From IMG/VR virus record IMGVR_UViG_3300032215_000074, positions 1 to 33,996 of that record: 33,996 bases of DNA. The stretch is one strand, 5' to 3'. Origin of the DNA: a virus. This document shows positions 33,067-33,996 of this stretch, piece after piece (positions within the stretch are counted from its first letter, which is position 1; each line of letters starts with the position of its first letter). The notes beneath the pieces are model-generated. The model did no database searches and was not told where the DNA came from. It saw only the letters and a list, made by a program, of their open reading frames with translations. The position numbers and the translations under genes were made by a program.

Positions 33067-33073
33067 TAGATAG

Positions 33074-33102
33074 ATATTAAGGCATCTAAATACATAAGTC
33101 AA
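33074..33102 (-). promoter_or_regulatory. Leftward promoter of the ERF operon
   Basis: On the minus strand: TTGACT (-35), 17-bp spacer, TAATAT (-10), with predicted start at about 33067. A dyad TAGAT-ATTAAGGC-ATCTA (33071-33088) overlaps the -10. The -35 faces the HTH promoter, so the polymerase footprints should overlap. Confidence 0.65.
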
Positions 33103-33115
33103 ACCATACAGAAAG

Positions 33116-33132
33116 ATTCTGTTAAGATAACT
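33116..33132 (+). promoter_or_regulatory. Extended -10 promoter and putative operator of the HTH gene (copy 1)
   Basis: The 17-bp sequence contains TGtTAAGAT, an extended -10, overlapping the dyad GTTA-AGA-TAAC. It lies three bases before the ATG of the HTH gene, putting transcription start at or next to the ATG. An identical 17-mer is at 33977-33993. Confidence 0.55.
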
Positions 33133-33135
33133 TAC

Positions 33136-33375
33136 ATGAATACAACAGAAATCATTGAGACACTAGGTGGCACGTTTGCTGTAGCAAAGCTATGTCGTGT
33201 TAGTCCGCCAGCCGTAAGTCAATGGCGCAACAACGGTATGCCTGGTGACAAACTGGTGCTATTAGCTGCTGAACTTGAAAAGAAATCAGATGGCAAATGG
33301 AATCGTAAAGAAATCCCCAATTGGCAACAAATCTGGCCTGAGTTGCATAAAGTAAAAAAATCGAATAGAATTTAA
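33136..33375 (+). CDS. Cro/YdaS-like HTH regulator
   Basis: A 79-aa DNA-binding protein with a single HTH over about residues 13-34 (TFAVAKLCRVSPPAVSQWRN, ending NNGMP), a pattern of small Cro/YdaS-type phage repressors. It is transcribed away from the ERF operon with only about 107 bp between the two start codons, so it most likely controls both promoters. There is no Shine-Dalgarno sequence before the ATG. The likely operator is GTTAnnnTAAC overlapping its own promoter. Whether it acts as Cro or as the main repressor cannot be told; no second repressor gene is present in the window. Confidence 0.82.
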   Translation: MNTTEIIETLGGTFAVAKLCRVSPPAVSQWRNNGMPGDKLVLLAAELEKKSDGKWNRKEIPNWQQIWPELHKVKKSNRI

Positions 33376-33425
33376 CTATCTATTGGATTGGTAACCCAGT
33401 AGTAGTTAAGCACAGCGAATAGAAC

Positions 33426-33521
33426 GCCCTAATAAGGCGGCTTCGTCAAAGCTACAGGAAGGTGGTGCTTCACCTCTTGTATGTGGCAACCAAGCCTAAA
33501 GCCTCCTTATTAGGGCTTTTT
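33426..33521 (+). terminator. Multibranched terminator-like structured RNA
   Basis: GCCCTAATAAGG (33426-33437) is perfectly complementary to CCTTATTAGGGC (33505-33516), extended by GGC/GCC after one mismatch and followed by TTTTT: a 15-pair closing stem with a terminator T tract. The 59 inner bases can form small hairpins, for example AGGTG/CACCT (33460-33475) and CTTG/CAAG (33476-33494). It could terminate the HTH transcript or be the 3' end of an independent small RNA. Confidence 0.6.
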
Positions 33522-33525
33522 GTTG

Positions 33526-33676
33526 TCTGTCACTTACTTGTCAGGGCGCATCAGCTAATAGAGTGACCACTCGTACCCAGAACAGGTTAAGTAAAGATTC
33601 AAGGTTGTATCCGGTGTGACCCGCACCTCTAAGTAGAGAAATCGAACAGGATATAGACAGAGTTTGGAAACAAACT
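33526..33676 (+). ncRNA. Candidate structured RNA, several tight stem-loops
   Basis: Perfect or near-perfect hairpins in a row: GTCACT/AGTGAC (33529-33567), GGTGTG-ACC-CGCACC (about 33612-33626), CTCT-AAGT-AGAG (about 33627-33638) and AGTTTG-GAAA-CAAACT with a GNRA tetraloop (33661-33676). TCTGTC (33526-33531) can also pair with GACAGA (33656-33661), closing the whole segment. No known RNA class is recognised and no promoter is obvious, so this is a candidate only. Confidence 0.35.
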
Positions 33677-33820
33677 AAAACCATTTACTCTAAATTGTGA
33701 TCTTCTACAGCTGCAAGGACTGCTACTGTTTTAGGGAGTTTAGGGGTGGGGTGAGTTGCCTGCCATAAGCGTTACAACGCACAGGTCTGTCGTAAAGGAT
33801 TTATCCTCAACTACTACGGT

Positions 33821-33841
33821 GGGTGGGTATAAGGGTAGGGG
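33821..33841 (+). other. G-quadruplex motif
   Basis: GGG-T-GGG-TATAA-GGG-TA-GGGG: four G runs with loops of one, five and two bases, which satisfies the usual G4 pattern. A three-run G cluster lies upstream (33734-33751). Confidence 0.5.
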
Positions 33842-33905
33842 AACTATTGTCAAATACATTTAACATCTGACGGAAATGTCACATATATTGTACAAATACC
33901 GACTT

Positions 33906-33927
33906 TATGTCTCATAAGTGATACATA
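33906..33927. promoter_or_regulatory. 22-bp imperfect dyad, possible operator
   Basis: TATGTCTCA-TAAG-TGATACATA pairs over nine positions with one mismatch. The inner CATAAGT also occurs next to the ERF -35 at 33093-33099. It is operator-like but unproven. Confidence 0.35.
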
Positions 33928-33976
33928 GATAACAGTAGGTTAAAAACAACAGTTTAATTGCTGCTTTTTTTTAAAC

Positions 33977-33993
33977 ATTCTGTTAAGATAACT
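33977..33993 (+). promoter_or_regulatory. Extended -10/operator repeat (copy 2)
   Basis: Exact second copy of the 17-mer at 33116-33132, including TGtTAAGAT and GTTA-AGA-TAAC. It would direct rightward transcription starting at about the window edge, so the next gene should lie just outside. Confidence 0.5.
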
Positions 33994-33996
33994 AAA

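Larger units (their letters stand above)
33376..33996. other. ORF-free regulatory/structured region
   Basis: About 620 bp with no convincing gene on either strand. It holds the multibranched terminator-like element (33426-33521), a second set of stem-loops (33526-33676), G-rich runs, short dyads GCGTT-AC-AACGC (33769-33780) and AGGAT-TT-ATCCT (33796-33807), a 22-bp imperfect dyad (33906-33927) and the operator repeat at the edge. No iteron array or origin signature is recognised. Confidence 0.6.

Noticed and set aside
33376-33996. tRNA genes or a CRISPR array in the non-coding region
   Set aside because: No T-arm consensus GTTCRA with acceptor pairing and no regularly spaced repeats were seen.
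1-33996. Circular genome joined at the window ends
   Set aside because: The first and last bases share no overlap, so the window ends give no support for circularity; the operator at the right edge placed before the methyltransferase gene would be attractive but cannot be shown.

Overview
The window is a 34 kb piece of a tailed double-stranded DNA phage (or prophage) with a P22-type, short-tailed (podovirus) virion. The evidence is a P22-like set: terminase, a 698-residue portal, an acidic scaffold, a P22-fold coat protein, gp4-like and gp10-like tail-neck proteins, a beta-helix tailspike and three large internal (ejection) proteins, followed by a full Gram-negative lysis cassette with a nested Rz/Rz1-type spanin pair. 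The moderate-to-low GC content and the protein flavour (LamG/SPRY tail protein, GH108 endolysin) suggest a freshwater proteobacterial host, perhaps a betaproteobacterium. That host call is inference. No integrase, helicase, primase or tRNA gene was seen, so this is either part of a genome or a phage that borrows host replication.

Layout. (1) 18-2248, rightward: an orphan DNA methyltransferase, then a tightly overlapping chain of small genes (DUF3310 family, two tiny membrane proteins, a Ref-like nuclease). (2) 2243-3548, leftward: a SprT-like metalloprotease and a metallophosphoesterase. (3) 3560-29793, rightward late region: VRR-NUC-like nuclease, small proteins including a GroES-like co-chaperonin, terminase small and large subunits, portal, scaffold, coat, small capsid-associated proteins, fibre proteins, gp4-like and gp10-like proteins, tailspike, GNAT-like protein, three ejection proteins, holin candidates, spanins and endolysin. 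(4) 29786-33028, leftward early region: two operons. One carries small regulators; the other carries ERF annealase, SSB and a PD-(D/E)XK exonuclease, which together look like a recombination module. (5) 33136-33375, rightward: a Cro/YdaS-like HTH regulator, followed by about 620 bp without genes that holds a multibranched terminator-like RNA, further stem-loops, a G-quadruplex motif and several dyads.

Control. The two leftward operons start from near-duplicate promoter-leader cassettes. Each has a TAATAT -10 box with 17-bp spacing, a 5-bp hairpin at the predicted 5' end of the RNA whose sequence differs but whose pairing is kept, and an almost identical ribosome-binding leader. The HTH gene has no Shine-Dalgarno sequence. 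Its extended -10 box contains the dyad GTTA-AGA-TAAC and lies so close to the ATG that the mRNA is probably leaderless. The same 17-bp sequence recurs exactly at the right edge of the window. Together these suggest a compact regulator-operator-structured-RNA switch, which is the most interesting part of the window.

All identifications come from reading motifs, lengths and gene order. No database search was run.
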